This document shows, one piece after another, positions 22,980 through 34,929 of a stretch of 64,000 nucleotides of DNA (the stretch's first letter is position 1; each line of letters starts with the position of its first letter). The notes under the pieces are model-generated. The model ran no database searches. It saw only the letters and a list, made by a program, of their open reading frames with translations, and was not told the DNA's origin. This DNA is from Antedon mediterranea (lineage: Eukaryota > Echinodermata > Crinoidea > Comatulida > Antedonidae): assembly GCF_964355755.1 (NCBI RefSeq), contig NC_092673.1, forward strand, positions 7,817,001 to 7,881,000, written 5' to 3'. The position numbers were made by a program, and so were the translations under genes.

Positions 22980-24140
22980 GCTTAAATCTATATTCTCAAT
23001 ACTTAGTTATCCGCACCTTGGCGGATAACTCCTTGTTTAGTTTTTGATATTACCATATGTAGGCTGAGAAAATTCAGTTTACTATCAATATGTATAATTC
23101 ACCAAACTATTTAAGTTTGTTGGTAGGTCCCATGCACTGTATACACACTGTAAATTTACATAAACCAAAAGCGTAGTGTAGTCAATTATATATATAATTA
23201 TAATTATGTACTCAGGAATGCACTATTTAAACATTAGTTTGGTAATAGTCAAGATAGATTGTGCCACCATGTGCCGAATTTCGGCTATATAACCTTCAAC
23301 TAATCTACAGTACATAATTATGTTAATCCAAATGTAAATATGTGGGCATATAGGCCTACCTAACTTGATAGGACCGTTTAAATGCATCTATTGCCTTGGC
23401 AATTAGATATACAAATAGTAGTAGAAAAACCTCTCTTTTTTTGGAAATTATATAAGTGTACTCTTTCTCGTGAAACGAATGAGGGGCAATGTATGTTTTA
23501 TCTTTGCAGCATTTTGCTGGGTCCCGAAGGTGTCTCCTAATAGGGGTTCAACTGTAAAATCATCATTAACAACATAACTTTTTAACAAAAAATTGTTGTA
23601 ATATATATAAAAATAGATTATAATGAGTGCATTTATTTAATAATTTATTAATGGACCTATACGGTTTACTTTACAGTATTTTCAAAAGAATTGTTTAATA
23701 GGATCGTTGTTAACTAAACTGAAAACTGTAAATAGAAATCTGACTTATTTATTAGTTTCGGGTTCAATTTGAGTTGTAATTTGTGTACCATCAAAAAACC
23801 TATGGGTTTGATTGATGTACAGCGTTACCGTACGTAAGACCCCTTCTTTCAAGACAACGTTCCAATGAAATGAACGAGGGAGCAATATATGTTTACTCCA
23901 GCCAAACCCTAATCACCCCTAATCAGAGGAACGTCCCTGAATTTGTTTGTTTTTACGTTAAGGCTGAATTTGAATGTTATTATTTTTTCAAATACCTATG
24001 TATGTTATTCCGGATGACAATATTAAAATTTAATTTGGCCTAATGGCAAATGATATCCAGGACTGATGATATCGCTCATTTAAATTTCTAAGCGTAAAAA
24101 GAAAATGCTAAGTTTATACATACCCTTATTTCCTACTGTT
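22980..24140. other. intergenic, no gene seen
   Basis: AT-rich with scattered AGGCCTA words. Nothing with splice-compatible or codon-like structure was recognised. Confidence 0.5.
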
Positions 24141-24304
24141 AAAGCTCTGTCTACATTATCAAATTTTATGGGACAAGAAAATGTGATGTGCCCATATATG
24201 GACATGGTGATGTCATAGCACTACTATATTTGGGCATATTACTACCATAATTGGCCACATTACTTTTTTTTGTCAAACTAGTTTGAAAGTGTAGACAGAG
24301 CTTT
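24141..24304. mobile_element. MITE, AAAGCTCTGTCTACA family, full copy
   Basis: The best-preserved copy: it starts aaagctctgtctacattatc and ends tttgaaagtgtagacagagc followed by ttt. Terminal repeats are about 23 bp, with ttgtcaaactagttt subterminal at the right. The 164-bp element has gatgtgcccatatatggaca inside, matching 62191-62267. Confidence 0.9.
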
Positions 24305-24654
24305 GATACAATTCTAATTGTTCTATATTAATTTTCTCTAACGTCATTAATGTTCTCCCTAACGTCATCAATTTTCTATGCTATAGGCCTAACTGTAATT
24401 TAGGTAAAAGGTTATACAATTAGAATAACGCGATACTTCCTGGATTACACCCGTCGTCTACAGTATACTCCCAGAAAACTACTAGTATACATCCTAACTA
24501 GATGACACGGCTCTCAATACAAAATTTGGACTCCCAATGGAAACTAATTGGGTTGTCCTGAATCTATTCATCTTCATATAATTATTTCTCCTTTGTTTTT
24601 CCTGATGTTTTATCATTTGACTGTTATTTATGTATCGATCTGTTTTTAAAAATA

Positions 24655-25044
24655 TGTATGATGTATGAAAGCTGTGAGATGTGGTTTCTAAGGAGAATGA
24701 TGAGAATTCCATGGACAGATAGAGTTAGTATTGAAGATGTATTGATAAGAGCTGGAGTGTGCAGGAAACTACTGAAGGATATTAGGATTAGACAGATGAG
24801 ATTCATGGGACATGTGTTGAGGAAGGGAGGTCTGGAGAACTTGGCATTAACTGGAAAGATAGAAGGACGAAGGGGGAGAAAAAGAGTTACTTGGTTGGGC
24901 AGCATAGCTAAATGGATTCGGAATAGAGGCGAGAATACCAAAGAAGTGGAGTTGCTGAACATGTCAATAGACAGAGAATTGTGGCACAACATGATCGCCT
25001 CCTAGTCTCATGATATGGCACTTCGAGAGAGAGAGAGAGAGATA
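24655..25044 (+). mobile_element. 5-prime-truncated non-LTR retrotransposon, C-terminal part
   Basis: The open frame 24658-25005 (115 residues) begins in MMYESCEMWFLRRMMRIPW and continues with IRIRQMRFMGHVLRKGGLEN and GKIEGRRGRKR. This is the C-terminal region found after the reverse transcriptase domain of RTE/CR1-like elements. It ends shortly before a (ga)n run at 25027-25042, consistent with a 3-prime microsatellite tail. The RT domain itself is absent. Confidence 0.85.
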
Positions 25045-25109
25045 TATAAATAATATTCTAAATAAACGATTTTCTATCGATAACTATACCAGAGACGTAA
25101 CTAGCTACA

Positions 25110-26071
25110 CTGTAAGATGATACTCCGAAGACGACTGCAATCTCAGATACGTCCCCATCCAGATAACTAGACCATTTATACAATACCCTAGACGATATTC
25201 TCTGGATATAACTACCCTAGATGATACTCACCAAACAACTACATCCTCAGACAATATTTCAAAGACCACCACACACTCGGACGATATTCTCAAAGACGAC
25301 ATCACGTACCCTCAGACGATACTTCCGTAAAGACAACTATCACACCCTAGACGATATTTCCGACCAAGGCATGAACACTCGGACGACTCCTAAGGCAGAC
25401 TCCCAAGACAACTACAATGTCATGTACCCTCAAACGATACTCCCAAGACAAACAAACACCGTCTAGACGATACTCCGGCCAAGGCAACCCTCAGACGATA
25501 ATACTGTACTTCCATGAAGCAATACTACACGTATTCTTAGACGATACTCCCAAGACATGAACTACAAGTAGACTATCCTCAGACGATTCCAAGGAAAACA
25601 ACTATATCACGTATCTTCATGCGATCTCCCAAGAAATACACGTATCATCCTCAGACGATACTTGCAAGACAACTACACGTATCCTCAGACGATACTCCCA
25701 AGACAATACACTTATCTTCAAATGATACTCCCTCCCAAGACAACTACACGTATCCTCAGACGATACTCCCAAGACAACTACACGTATCCTCAGACGATAC
25801 TCCCAAGACAACTAAACGTATCCTCAGACGATACTCTCAAGACAACTACACGTATCCTCAGACGATACTCTCAAGTCAACTACACGTATCCTCAGACGAT
25901 ACTTCCAAGACAACTACACGTCTCCTCAGACGATACTCTTAAGACAACTACACATATCCTCAGACAATACTCCCAAGACAACTACACGTATCCTCAGACG
26001 ATACTCTCAAATCAACTACACGTATCCTCAGACGATACTCTCAAGACAACTACACGTATCATCAGACGATA
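25110..26071 (+). repeat. 34-bp minisatellite, block 1
   Basis: A unit of about 34 bp, agacaactacacgtatcctc plus agacgatactccca. It is degenerate at the left and nearly uniform from 25617. Long frames on both strands (25619-25942, 25662-26072, 25617-25811) are translations of the repeat. The array is cut by a retrotransposon exactly after cagacgata and resumes with ctctcaagac at 27475. Confidence 0.95.
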
Positions 26072-27474
26072 ATCATCAATAAAGGCAATAGAGTCATTGC
26101 TTATATTAAGTCAATTATAGACCGATTTGATAATTTTAGTAGAATTTTCTATGGTGACATTCTATGGAAAACAATTGCTCTTCCTACAATAAATTATGCT
26201 TGTTCAGTGTGGGTTAGCCAAAGCAGGAAAGATATTGATAAAATTGAGTCACTTCAATTACAAATGGCGCGGTACATCTTAAAAGCTAGTAGAAATACAC
26301 CTAAAGAGGCCTTGTATGGGGATTTAGGGTGGGTTCCAATTAAAGTTATTCAAGATATATCTAGAGCCAAATTTATTAATTATGTAATGAACATGGATAA
26401 ACACCGTTGGCCTAACTTTATGCTTAATACGTGTCTAAGTTCAACTACAAATGTAGACCACGCTATAAACTGATTCCCAGTTTTGCTAAGACGTGTGCGT
26501 CTATTAATATGGACATTGACTCAATTTTCGAAACTTCCTACCTTGGCAATGACCCTGATAGTCATTGGGTTAAGAGATTTAAAGAGTTGATGCATAACAC
26601 AAACATTGCATTTTGGAAAAGTGAAATGCTAAGAAAATCGTCACTTCAGACATACTCTCTTATTAAGTCTAATCCGTGCCTTGAAAAATATTTATTGGAT
26701 TGTACAGACTTTCTAGGATCTAGCCTCAAATTCAAACTACGTTCTAACACCCTTCCTTTAGGTCACAGGAGTTGTAAGTGGCTTCCTGAATATGATGGTA
26801 TCTGTAAAATGTGTAAGAATGGTTTAGAAGACATTCAACATTTTCTATTCACATGTAACCAACTCAATGGCATAAGGATTGAAGAATATACCAAATTAGA
26901 ATATATGTTAATCGATATCAATCATTTAGATGTATGGGAAAATTTTATCTCTGGTGACCTGAACACCAAATTAAATCTTGTATTAGGTGGAACTGATAAC
27001 TACTATCATTATATGTATGACGTCGATTCCATATCAAATATCTTTGATTGTTACTGTAAGCACTATGTTAAAAGAGCTTGGGCACACAGATGTATTGTTC
27101 TAGGCGAGTAATGTTCATATCAATCAAACTAAATGATTGATATCTATCTCACTAAATGATTGATATCTATCTCATTATAGTGTTAGGTCTACATTGTTGT
27201 TGCCCAATTCATTTTATATTGTACAGTTCCTACCTATTCTATATGTTTATTTCTTGTAATTTTGTATTTTTAGGTGTCAGTTCAATGGTATTGTAGTTAC
27301 TGTAGTTGAATTGTTTTGACATGTTGACCTACGTCGACTTTTTATTGTAATTGTTATTTTCTATATCATGTTTTTTTTTTTTTTTTTGTATATTTCTCTT
27401 GGATGCACCTTCCATTTGGTCGAGTGCCACTGTTGTAAAAGTGTAATCTCCAAATAAATTATTATTATTATTAC
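26072..27474 (+). mobile_element. 5-prime-truncated non-LTR retrotransposon inserted in the minisatellite
   Basis: Two frames cover the C-terminal part of the element's polyprotein, 26207-26473 and 26431-27111 (226 residues), joined across a frameshift near 26440-26470. The second holds a Cys/His cluster (CKMCKNGLEDIQHFLFTC) typical of the zinc-knuckle-like region after RT in several LINE clades. The tail is aaataaattattattatta. The interrupted 34-bp unit on either side shows the exact insertion point. Confidence 0.85.
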
Positions 27475-28035
27475 TCTCAAGACAACTACACGTATCCTCA
27501 GACAATACTTTCCAGACAACTACCAATATCCTCAGACTCCCAAGACAACTACACGTATCCTCAGACGATACTCTCAAATCAACTACACGTATCCTCAGAC
27601 GATACTCTCAAGAAAACTACACGTATCCTCAGACAATACTCTCAAGAAAACTACACGTATCCTCAGACAATACTCCCCAGACAACTACCAGTATCCTCAG
27701 ACGATACTCTCAAGACAACTACACGGATCCTCAGCCGATACTCTCAAGAAAACTACACGTATCCTCAGACGATACTCCCAAGACAACTACATGTATCCTC
27801 AGACGATACCAAAGAAGACAACTACACGTATCATCAGACGGTATTTCAAAGACAAATACAACCTCATCGATACTCTCAACAACTAAACCCCACTAGAGAA
27901 TACTCCTAAGAGTAAGACAACACCCTTAATAGGCATACATACTTCCAAGACACCAATACACGTGACCCTAGGACGATACTCCCAAACAAATTAGTATTAC
28001 ACCTTTGTACAACCTCACCTTTAGACGATACTCTC
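27475..28035 (+). repeat. 34-bp minisatellite, block 2
   Basis: Continuation of block 1 after the retrotransposon, about 16 copies becoming degenerate towards 28035. It is interrupted again by a second LINE. Confidence 0.9.
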
Positions 28036-28039
28036 CAAA

Positions 28040-29547
28040 ATATACCTTATGTGAAACATGGCTTAATATCTACGTTAACGACGGTGAACTTAGCTTCCCG
28101 GGTTACAAGTTATACCGTTTGGATCGTATAAATAAGCGAGGTTGGAGGACGTTTGATTCTTGTTAGCAATCGGTTTAAGTCAACCAGACTGGTTCAATAC
28201 GAAATTACTGGCAGTGAAACTATGTGGATTGCATTGAACTAAAGGCTTCAAATAGAAAAACGTGTATTGTTGGACTGCCCTATATGGAGCTTCTTCATTA
28301 ATCTCTCAAGCTTATATATGAATCCTCTAAGGCTTAATTGTGCTTAGTCGGTGATTTTAACCTACCCGAATTTCAGTGGAACGACGACAGTAGTCATACT
28401 TTTAAATCCAACTCTGCTATTAATGTTTGTTTTTCTGATCAAATTCTTAACCATTTTAACCTCTTCTTAAAAATTTGGCATTTGCGATCCTCTTTTATCT
28501 TGGATTCGTAACTATTTTGACAATCGTTTCCAACGTGTTAACTTTAATGGTTGCACATCTACGTGGTTGCCCGTTATATCCGGAGTTCCGCAGGGTTCCA
28601 TATTGGGACCTTTGCTCTTCTCTGTTTGTCAACGATGTTTCCGAAATTTGTGTTCACTCGCAATGCCTCATTTTTGTATATTTTGGATATTAAATTGTAT
28701 CGGATAGTTAATACTATTATTGATTCTCTTCTTATTCAGCAAGATCTTGTTAGGCTATGTAATTGGTCTGACACATGGAAAATGTCTGATTCTTACTTTA
28801 TCACTTAAAAAACAAATTATTAATTTTAATTACACTATTAACGGACTTTCTATTGATAGGGTTAACTTTCAAAAAGGATCTTGGCATTTATATTGATTGA
28901 TTACTAAACATGTTTATCATATTGTTGCTAAGAGTAATAGAATGTTAGGTATGCTTTGGCGTCATAATAAAAAATATCGACAGTGTTACTTAAACTTTAT
29001 GTCTTTCTTGGCCGACCTATTTTTGACTTTTCCTCAACAATTTACAATTCCATTTCGATCTCCCAATCAAATCGTATCGAACGGGTTCAATCCAAATTTA
29101 TTTACTTTATTAACCATAACAATCCTGGTCCTTTAATTCATTTTCCTCCGCTTTATACTCGGTTTTTCTTTTTAAATTCTTCAACTCCCTTTTTAAATGT
29201 AATATTTTGTCATTTTTTTCTCTCAAAATTAATCGACCAAACTCTCGCAACACCGACTTATTTTCCCTAGCCCGTTGTCGAGTCAACGTAACCAAAAATG
29301 GTTTCATTCAAAGATTATCAAAGCTTTTTAATTCCATATCTATTAACGATAAGACTATCGATATTTTGTTGACACTTTGTCCAAATTTAAGTCTAAAGTT
29401 TTTTTAAAAATCGATTTAAGTTTGCTAATTTGTATGTTTCCTGTTTTGTATTTTTATGTGCTTTTAATTTTATATTTATATCTTAAGAGTTTTAAGGCAT
29501 CCTGTAATTTTTCGTTGTTGGATGTGGTTAAAATAAAAAAATAAATA
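28040..29547 (+). mobile_element. decayed CR1/jockey-like LINE inserted in the minisatellite
   Basis: Frames are broken throughout, but conserved pieces survive in order: an endonuclease-like LVGDFNLPEFQW near 28350, an RT motif SGVPQGSILGPLLF near 28580-28620, and later RT/thumb segments. It ends in an A-rich tail (aaaataaaaaaataaata) followed directly by minisatellite (ccctcagacgatc). ORFs at 28475, 28551, 28897, 28983 and 29207 are fragments of it. Confidence 0.8.
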
Positions 29548-29935
29548 CCCTCAGACGATCTTCCAAGACAACTAAACACTCCCATATGGATTAATTAATC
29601 CATGGTACTCCGAAGACAAATATAGCAGAAGATAGGCCTACTCCCAGAAAACTTACCCTAGAAAATACTCCCAACAAGTAGGCCTACACGTACCTTCGGG
29701 AGACGATACGCCCCAAACATTAATAACTACACCCTCAGACGATACTCCCAAGACAACTACCGTAAACGTACGTATCCCCACATTAATAACTACACGTATA
29801 CTCAGATGATACTCCCAAGACAACTAGGCCTACACGTATTCTCAGACGATTCCAGAGACAACTACACGTTCAGACGATACTCCCAAGACAACTTACAACC
29901 TCACCGATACTCTCAAGTCTCAACAACTACACCCC
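29548..29935 (+). repeat. 34-bp minisatellite, block 3 (degenerate)
   Basis: About ten recognisable but divergent units (cagacgatactcccaagaca). The most degenerate edge of the array. Confidence 0.85.
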
Positions 29936-31272
29936 ATTCGTGGCACCAATGATGCCACCTTTATGACCAAACGTTTTCAGCAAATCACGAACGATCAATC
30001 AACAACGAGACAGGATATCTTCTTTTTGTCGATCTATCTGCCGCGTTTTTTATGATATCGCTAGATCCGCTGGCTCTTGACATCTATACGCCTTCGTTTA
30101 CCACCAGAACTCGAAAACACTACCCTTATTGATATTCTTCAAATTTTTACTAAAACACTACAATAGATGTTAAAGGACGAAACGTACCAACAACCGCTGG
30201 TGTTCGTCAAGGAGGTCCCGAATCACCTCCATTGTTTGATTTACCGTATATATTGACTGTAATGAGAATGTCATGCATCACGCAACCAATCAGAGATTAG
30301 ATTTATTTCAATTCAAATATCGAATACTTACTACTCGCGAAGAACGTGCAACTATTAAACGTTGACCAACTGTTGGCACACCGCAACCGCAACTCGATTG
30401 GGCAGGTTACGCCGATGATATTGTGTTATATCTATTTTCGTTTGCTTCTCTCAAATCATCACTTTCCCTGATCGATTCCATTTTCAAACAATTCAAACTG
30501 AAAATAATGCGACTAAAACAGAAACCATGAATACCAATCGTAAATTCACATATGGAGAAGATGTTTATCCCAAGAGTGATCTCTTGATGGAAAACCTATC
30601 CAAAACACTGACAAGTTTCGCTATCTTGGCTCTCAAATCGTCCATGACCAGAATACCACAGGAGACTGCTGGGAATTTAATAGTCGCATCGAACCTGCCA
30701 AAAACAAATTTTCGTCAAAGAAGAATGTTTTATTAAATCACAATATTCTTCTCCAAACTCGTTTGATTTTCTTAATATATTCGAAGTCGATTGACATTCA
30801 ATTGTACAATCAAATAAACTTGATTCGCCTGGGGTACGTTTTTAAGACGAATGATCCGTAATGGTTATCGGCGAAAAAACACTTTAGATGATGAATGTTA
30901 TAAACTGTATTATACCAACATCGACATAAACAATATATGTAAGACATTTGATTTATTTACATTCATCAAAACCCAGCAACGACATTATGCTGCACATCTT
31001 ATTGTTTCCACATTATTTTTACTGTTGTATTCAAATTGTACTACAAATTGGAGAAGTTTGATGGAAAAAGACTTGAGTGTCGTGTGGATTCGTCAGATTC
31101 AGAACTTCTTATCCAATAATGATCGAATGACGAATATTCTTCCAAGATGACAAATGCTCTTCGCGTGGTAGAAATACGAACACGTTATTCAAACAAGTTC
31201 TAGATAATGTTGGAATGGTCAAACAAGCCTTCATTAACAACTCGAAGTTCTTTGATATAGTATTCACATAAT
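29936..31272 (+). mobile_element. decayed non-LTR retrotransposon with YADD motif
   Basis: Degenerate RT signatures are visible in shifting frames: a VRQGGPESPPLFD segment near 30205-30240 and GYADDIVLYLF near 30410-30440. The Asp-Asp pair is the RT active site. Frames at 30527-30736 and 30851-31150 are downstream pieces. Multiple stops and shifts make it inactive. Confidence 0.75.
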
Positions 31273-31279
31273 GTGTTGC

Positions 31280-31840
31280 TAGGCAAAAATTCGAGGCCTA
31301 GCCTAGTTTAAAGTTAGCCAGCCTAGTAGGCCTAGTAGTAGAGGCCTAATTAATATGTTAGCCATCCCTTCCTTCTGGACCAGTCCCTAAAATAGTAGCT
31401 ATAGGCTAGGCTAGGTAGCCTGCTTGCCTACTAGTAGTAAGTAGTAGGCTAGCTAGGCCTATCTATTATTAGTTAGGGTTAGGCCCACTAGGCCTAGGGC
31501 CTCTAGTCTAGGCCCTAATTAATAGCCTAGTATTAATAATTCTATTAATAATAGGCTAGTACCTCCTATCTCCTACTACTAGGCCTACTACTACTAGCTA
31601 GGCAGGCCTATAATACTAATAGGCATGATGGATGGTGGTGGCGCGCCCCGGCATGTCTAGCAAAAAGGTACAGCCGTACAGCGTACTACTACTAAGGATA
31701 ATGCCCTAGCCTCTATTCTAGGCGCGCCTAGAAGACTGTATCTAGGCTAGTAAAGCTTATTTATTACTAGGCATAGGTAGGCCTAGTCTAGGCCTTATTT
31801 AGCAGCCAAACTAGGCCTAACCTAAAAAAAAAACCTAGAG
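31280..31840. repeat. AGGCCTA-rich tract
   Basis: About 550 bp of near-continuous taggcctag/ctagtagtagg words with local palindromes (ggcgcgcc also occurs twice). No coding potential. Confidence 0.75.
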
Positions 31841-31844
31841 ATAT

Positions 31845-32622
31845 GCAGATGACACAACCTTACTTGCAAGAACTGCGACAGAGCTCCAAGATCTGAAAGA
31901 GCAAAGCAATCCAGTGAGGAATATGGTCTTAACCTCAATGTCAAGAAGACGAAAGTAATGATAAGTGGAAGGAGGAATGAATTCAAGCAGATGGAGAGGA
32001 CATAGAAGTAGTCAACACCTTCAACTTTCTTGGCTCCCTGATTGTTGACACTGGAGGAAGCTCAGAGGAAATAAAACGTCGTCTCGCTATGGCTAGAACA
32101 TCCACAATAGGTCTTACCAACATTTGGAAGGATAGAGGGATCTCAAGAAACACAAAGATTCATATCATGAATGCATTGGTATTTCCGATTGCCACTTATG
32201 GATCTGAGACATGGGCTCTTGGAGCTGCAGATAGAAAGAAGATCAAAGCTTTTGAAATGTGGTGTTGGAGGAGATTGTTGAGGATATCGTGGAAGGAGCA
32301 TAAGTCAAATGAATTTGTTAACAACCAGATTGGATGCAGAGTCAACCTATGCCAGAAGGTTGATAAGATCAAACTTCAGTACTTTGGTCACATTGCCAGG
32401 AGAGAAGGTGACAACATGGAAAAGATAATTGCACAAGGTCATGTAGAAGGCAAGCGAAAACGTGGTAGACAGAAGATAAGATGGGCTGATGGTATTAGAG
32501 AGATCACAGGATTGGATGTGTGCACAGCTTCTCGCTATGCTCAGGATAGAGATGGGTTGAATGTCATCATAAGCAGGAGCACAAAGGGTCAGTCATGACT
32601 CACAGGACCACGACGACGACGA
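31845..32622 (+). mobile_element. RTE-like non-LTR retrotransposon, 3-prime part
   Basis: Starts with an RT active-site remnant YADDTTLLARTATEL near 31850 and continues, after a frameshift, into the open frame 32089-32598 (169 residues). That frame contains ATYGSETWALGAADRKKI, FEMWCWRRLLRISW and QGHVEGKRKRGRQKIRWADG. The 3-prime end is a (gac)n run at 32610-32628, characteristic of RTE-type elements. It abuts the kinase pseudogene and probably replaced its 5-prime end. Confidence 0.85.
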
Positions 32623-33988
32623 CGACGAGATCTCAACAAGATGCACCCCAGCAAACAAGAAGAAAATCAGTATTTAGAAGGATTTGGACAGCAGTGCTTC
32701 ATCTTTGTATCAGAAGTGATGAATCAACGGATAGCAACTTAAGTTCGTCATCATCATCAGTATCATCATCACAATCGTCTTTGTGGCCACGGTCATCGAC
32801 ATTCGCACATTCTCCTGGCCAGATAGTAACACCCAGAGGAGAGGTCATTCTCCCACCAAGAAGACAACATGTTCGTAGCGTGTCGTCGTCATCAGCTACC
32901 GTTTCTCCAGCTCATTGCATTTTAAAACTACCAACATCAACATTAATATCAGTCGGTGAGATACCATCAGAAAAGAAACGTTTTTGTAGTGTGCCATCAT
33001 CTTCGTCATCACAATGGGCATTATCATCTGCCAGTAGCGTAAATGGTTCTTCGACTTCATCGACAAGTAACACCACCACCACTTCACCAACATCCGTCCG
33101 TAATAATATGATCCTACATCAAAACCTTCGGAAATGCTGCCGCCTGTGAGGTTACTGGATAGCGGAAGTGTCTCCGACCTTGGTAATCCTGTACGTCTTG
33201 GACAGGGAAGTTTTGGTCGTGTTTACCTGATATTATCCAATCTTTTTCCAGGTCATCAACACCTCGTCGCAGTCAAGACGGCTTTTTTGAACAGTTACAG
33301 CAATCCTGATGAAACATGAGACAATATGGTGGTAGAAGCACGTGTCATGGAGTTCTTAGATGATCTGCCTTCTGTTCCTCGTGTCTTTGGCGTTTTTCGT
33401 CAAGGTCAAGTATGTTGTATGGTACAGCAGTTTATTGGAAACACTCACAACATGTCCAGTACAACATTGCAAACTGGGCGGCCATCTTTAAGTGCGCTTA
33501 AATGTATGTCTATGACATTAGAAGTTGTCATCGCCCTCAATGCAATCCACCAAAGAGGACTGCTTCACAATGACGTAGCGCTTAGAAACATCCTTGTCCA
33601 CCATAATGGAACCAAGTATAGAGCAAAGCTTACAGACTTCGGGATGGCCTGCAGCCAACAGTACCCAAGAGGAAATAGGCAGATAAAGTTTGCATCGCTA
33701 GACGAGGGCCTACAGTTCCACCAAGATTATCCAGACGTAGCACCAGAAAAATACCTTGATGGTGCTTGCGACTCAGTCAAGGGTGATGTGTATTCCGTCG
33801 GTCATGTTATGAAGATTTTAGCATTATCAATTAGAAGCAGGGAGATGGTTGACCTTAGAGAGGTGAGTGCAGCATTCGATGCGGATGATCGATTATCTCT
33901 AGATTGTGTAATCAACATCTTGAAAACCATTATAGAAAATGAAAAGATAAATCCAACATGCCGAGGTTTTAACGAGCGTTTGATTTAA
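32623..33988 (+). pseudogene. intronless protein kinase, disrupted by a frameshift and a nonsense codon
   Basis: A Ser/Thr-rich N-terminal region (frame 32595-33149, entered from the RTE tail) is followed by a kinase domain in another frame from about 33134. The domain has a glycine loop (LGQGSFGRVYL), the ATP-binding Lys (VAVKTA), an in-frame TGA at 33317-33319 just before the helix-C Glu (VVEARVMEFL), a catalytic loop with HND instead of HRD (LLHNDVALRNILV), DFG (LTDFGMA) and APE (APEKYLDG). The frame change lies around 33105-33149, perhaps at a short A run. The TGA is consistent with C-to-T decay of an Arg CGA codon. With no introns and an RTE at its 5-prime side, it looks like a retrocopy or a single-exon invertebrate kinase that has died. 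Sequencing error is an alternative for either lesion. Family within the kinome is not recognised. Confidence 0.75.
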
Positions 33989-34393
33989 ACGTAGTTTTTA
34001 ATTATTATAATAGTAATACACATAACCAATAAAACCTGTAATACAGTATTAATATAGTAATATAAAAATCATTAAATATCGAATAATAGTAATATTTAAA
34101 AAAAATAGTAAAAAATATATTTTCATGAATGTTTGTTTCTCTACATATGTTTCTTGTCTTGATACTTAAATTTAATAATAAATTTTATAAAACAGACCAA
34201 ACCTCGCATAATAATATTTAACAACAATATTTTAAAAACGAAAATGTTATGTTGCTATTGGTAAGTATTGCATTAAAGTAAGTAGGCCTACACACAATTT
34301 TGTTATTAAGTAATGTATAATTCATAAAGTTAATGAATTAATACTAACAAAAATATTTAGTTAAAAGGTAGATTTGATGTTCACTATAATGAT

Positions 34394-34922
34394 AAGCCTG
34401 GTTGCCATAAAATCGCACGACAGAGCGTAGCGATTCTATGGAAACGCTAGAATTTATCGGGGATCTACTACGCGAGTGCTAAATATTCTTTGGTACGCGT
34501 ATTACCAAGTATTACCAAAGATAATAAAAGGAGAAGATACAACAGTTCCGTTGGCGGTGTAAACCACATCCGGGTTACTATTTGCCTACGCCTGAAGGTG
34601 GCGCATTTCCTTTTCACTAGAAGAAGTGCGCCACCTTCAGGCGTGGGTAAGGTAAAACTTTTATTGTAAATATCTATAAAAATGCAAACGATGATTATTT
34701 ATCAAAATTCATATTCTTTGTTATTACGATTCATCGCCGACAAAATCGGCAAAGTTGAACATGGTTGAACCAGGGAGTTGTTGAACTTTGCCGATTTGAC
34801 TGCGATGAATCGGTGAGCCTTCCCGATTGCGTCGGCGACATCTGCGCGTGTAGCGATTTTAATGGAAACGGTGTAGCGATTTTAATGGAAACGCTGTAGC
34901 GATTTGAATGGAAATCAGGCTT
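34394..34922. mobile_element. MITE/foldback element with TAGCGATTTTAATGGAAAC terminal repeats
   Basis: Left end aagcctggttgccataaaat and right end (reverse complement) aagcctgatttccattcaaa form inverted termini. The right end has three tandem copies of a gtagcgattttaatggaaac unit. Inside are two separate hairpins, 34589-34645 (acgcctgaaggtggcgca and its complement) and 34728-34813 (gattcatcgccgacaaaatc and partial complement). No coding frame. Confidence 0.75.
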
Positions 34923-34929
34923 TAATCAT

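Noticed and set aside
25617-26072. Overlapping repetitive ORFs on both strands
   Set aside because: They are frames of the 34-bp minisatellite.
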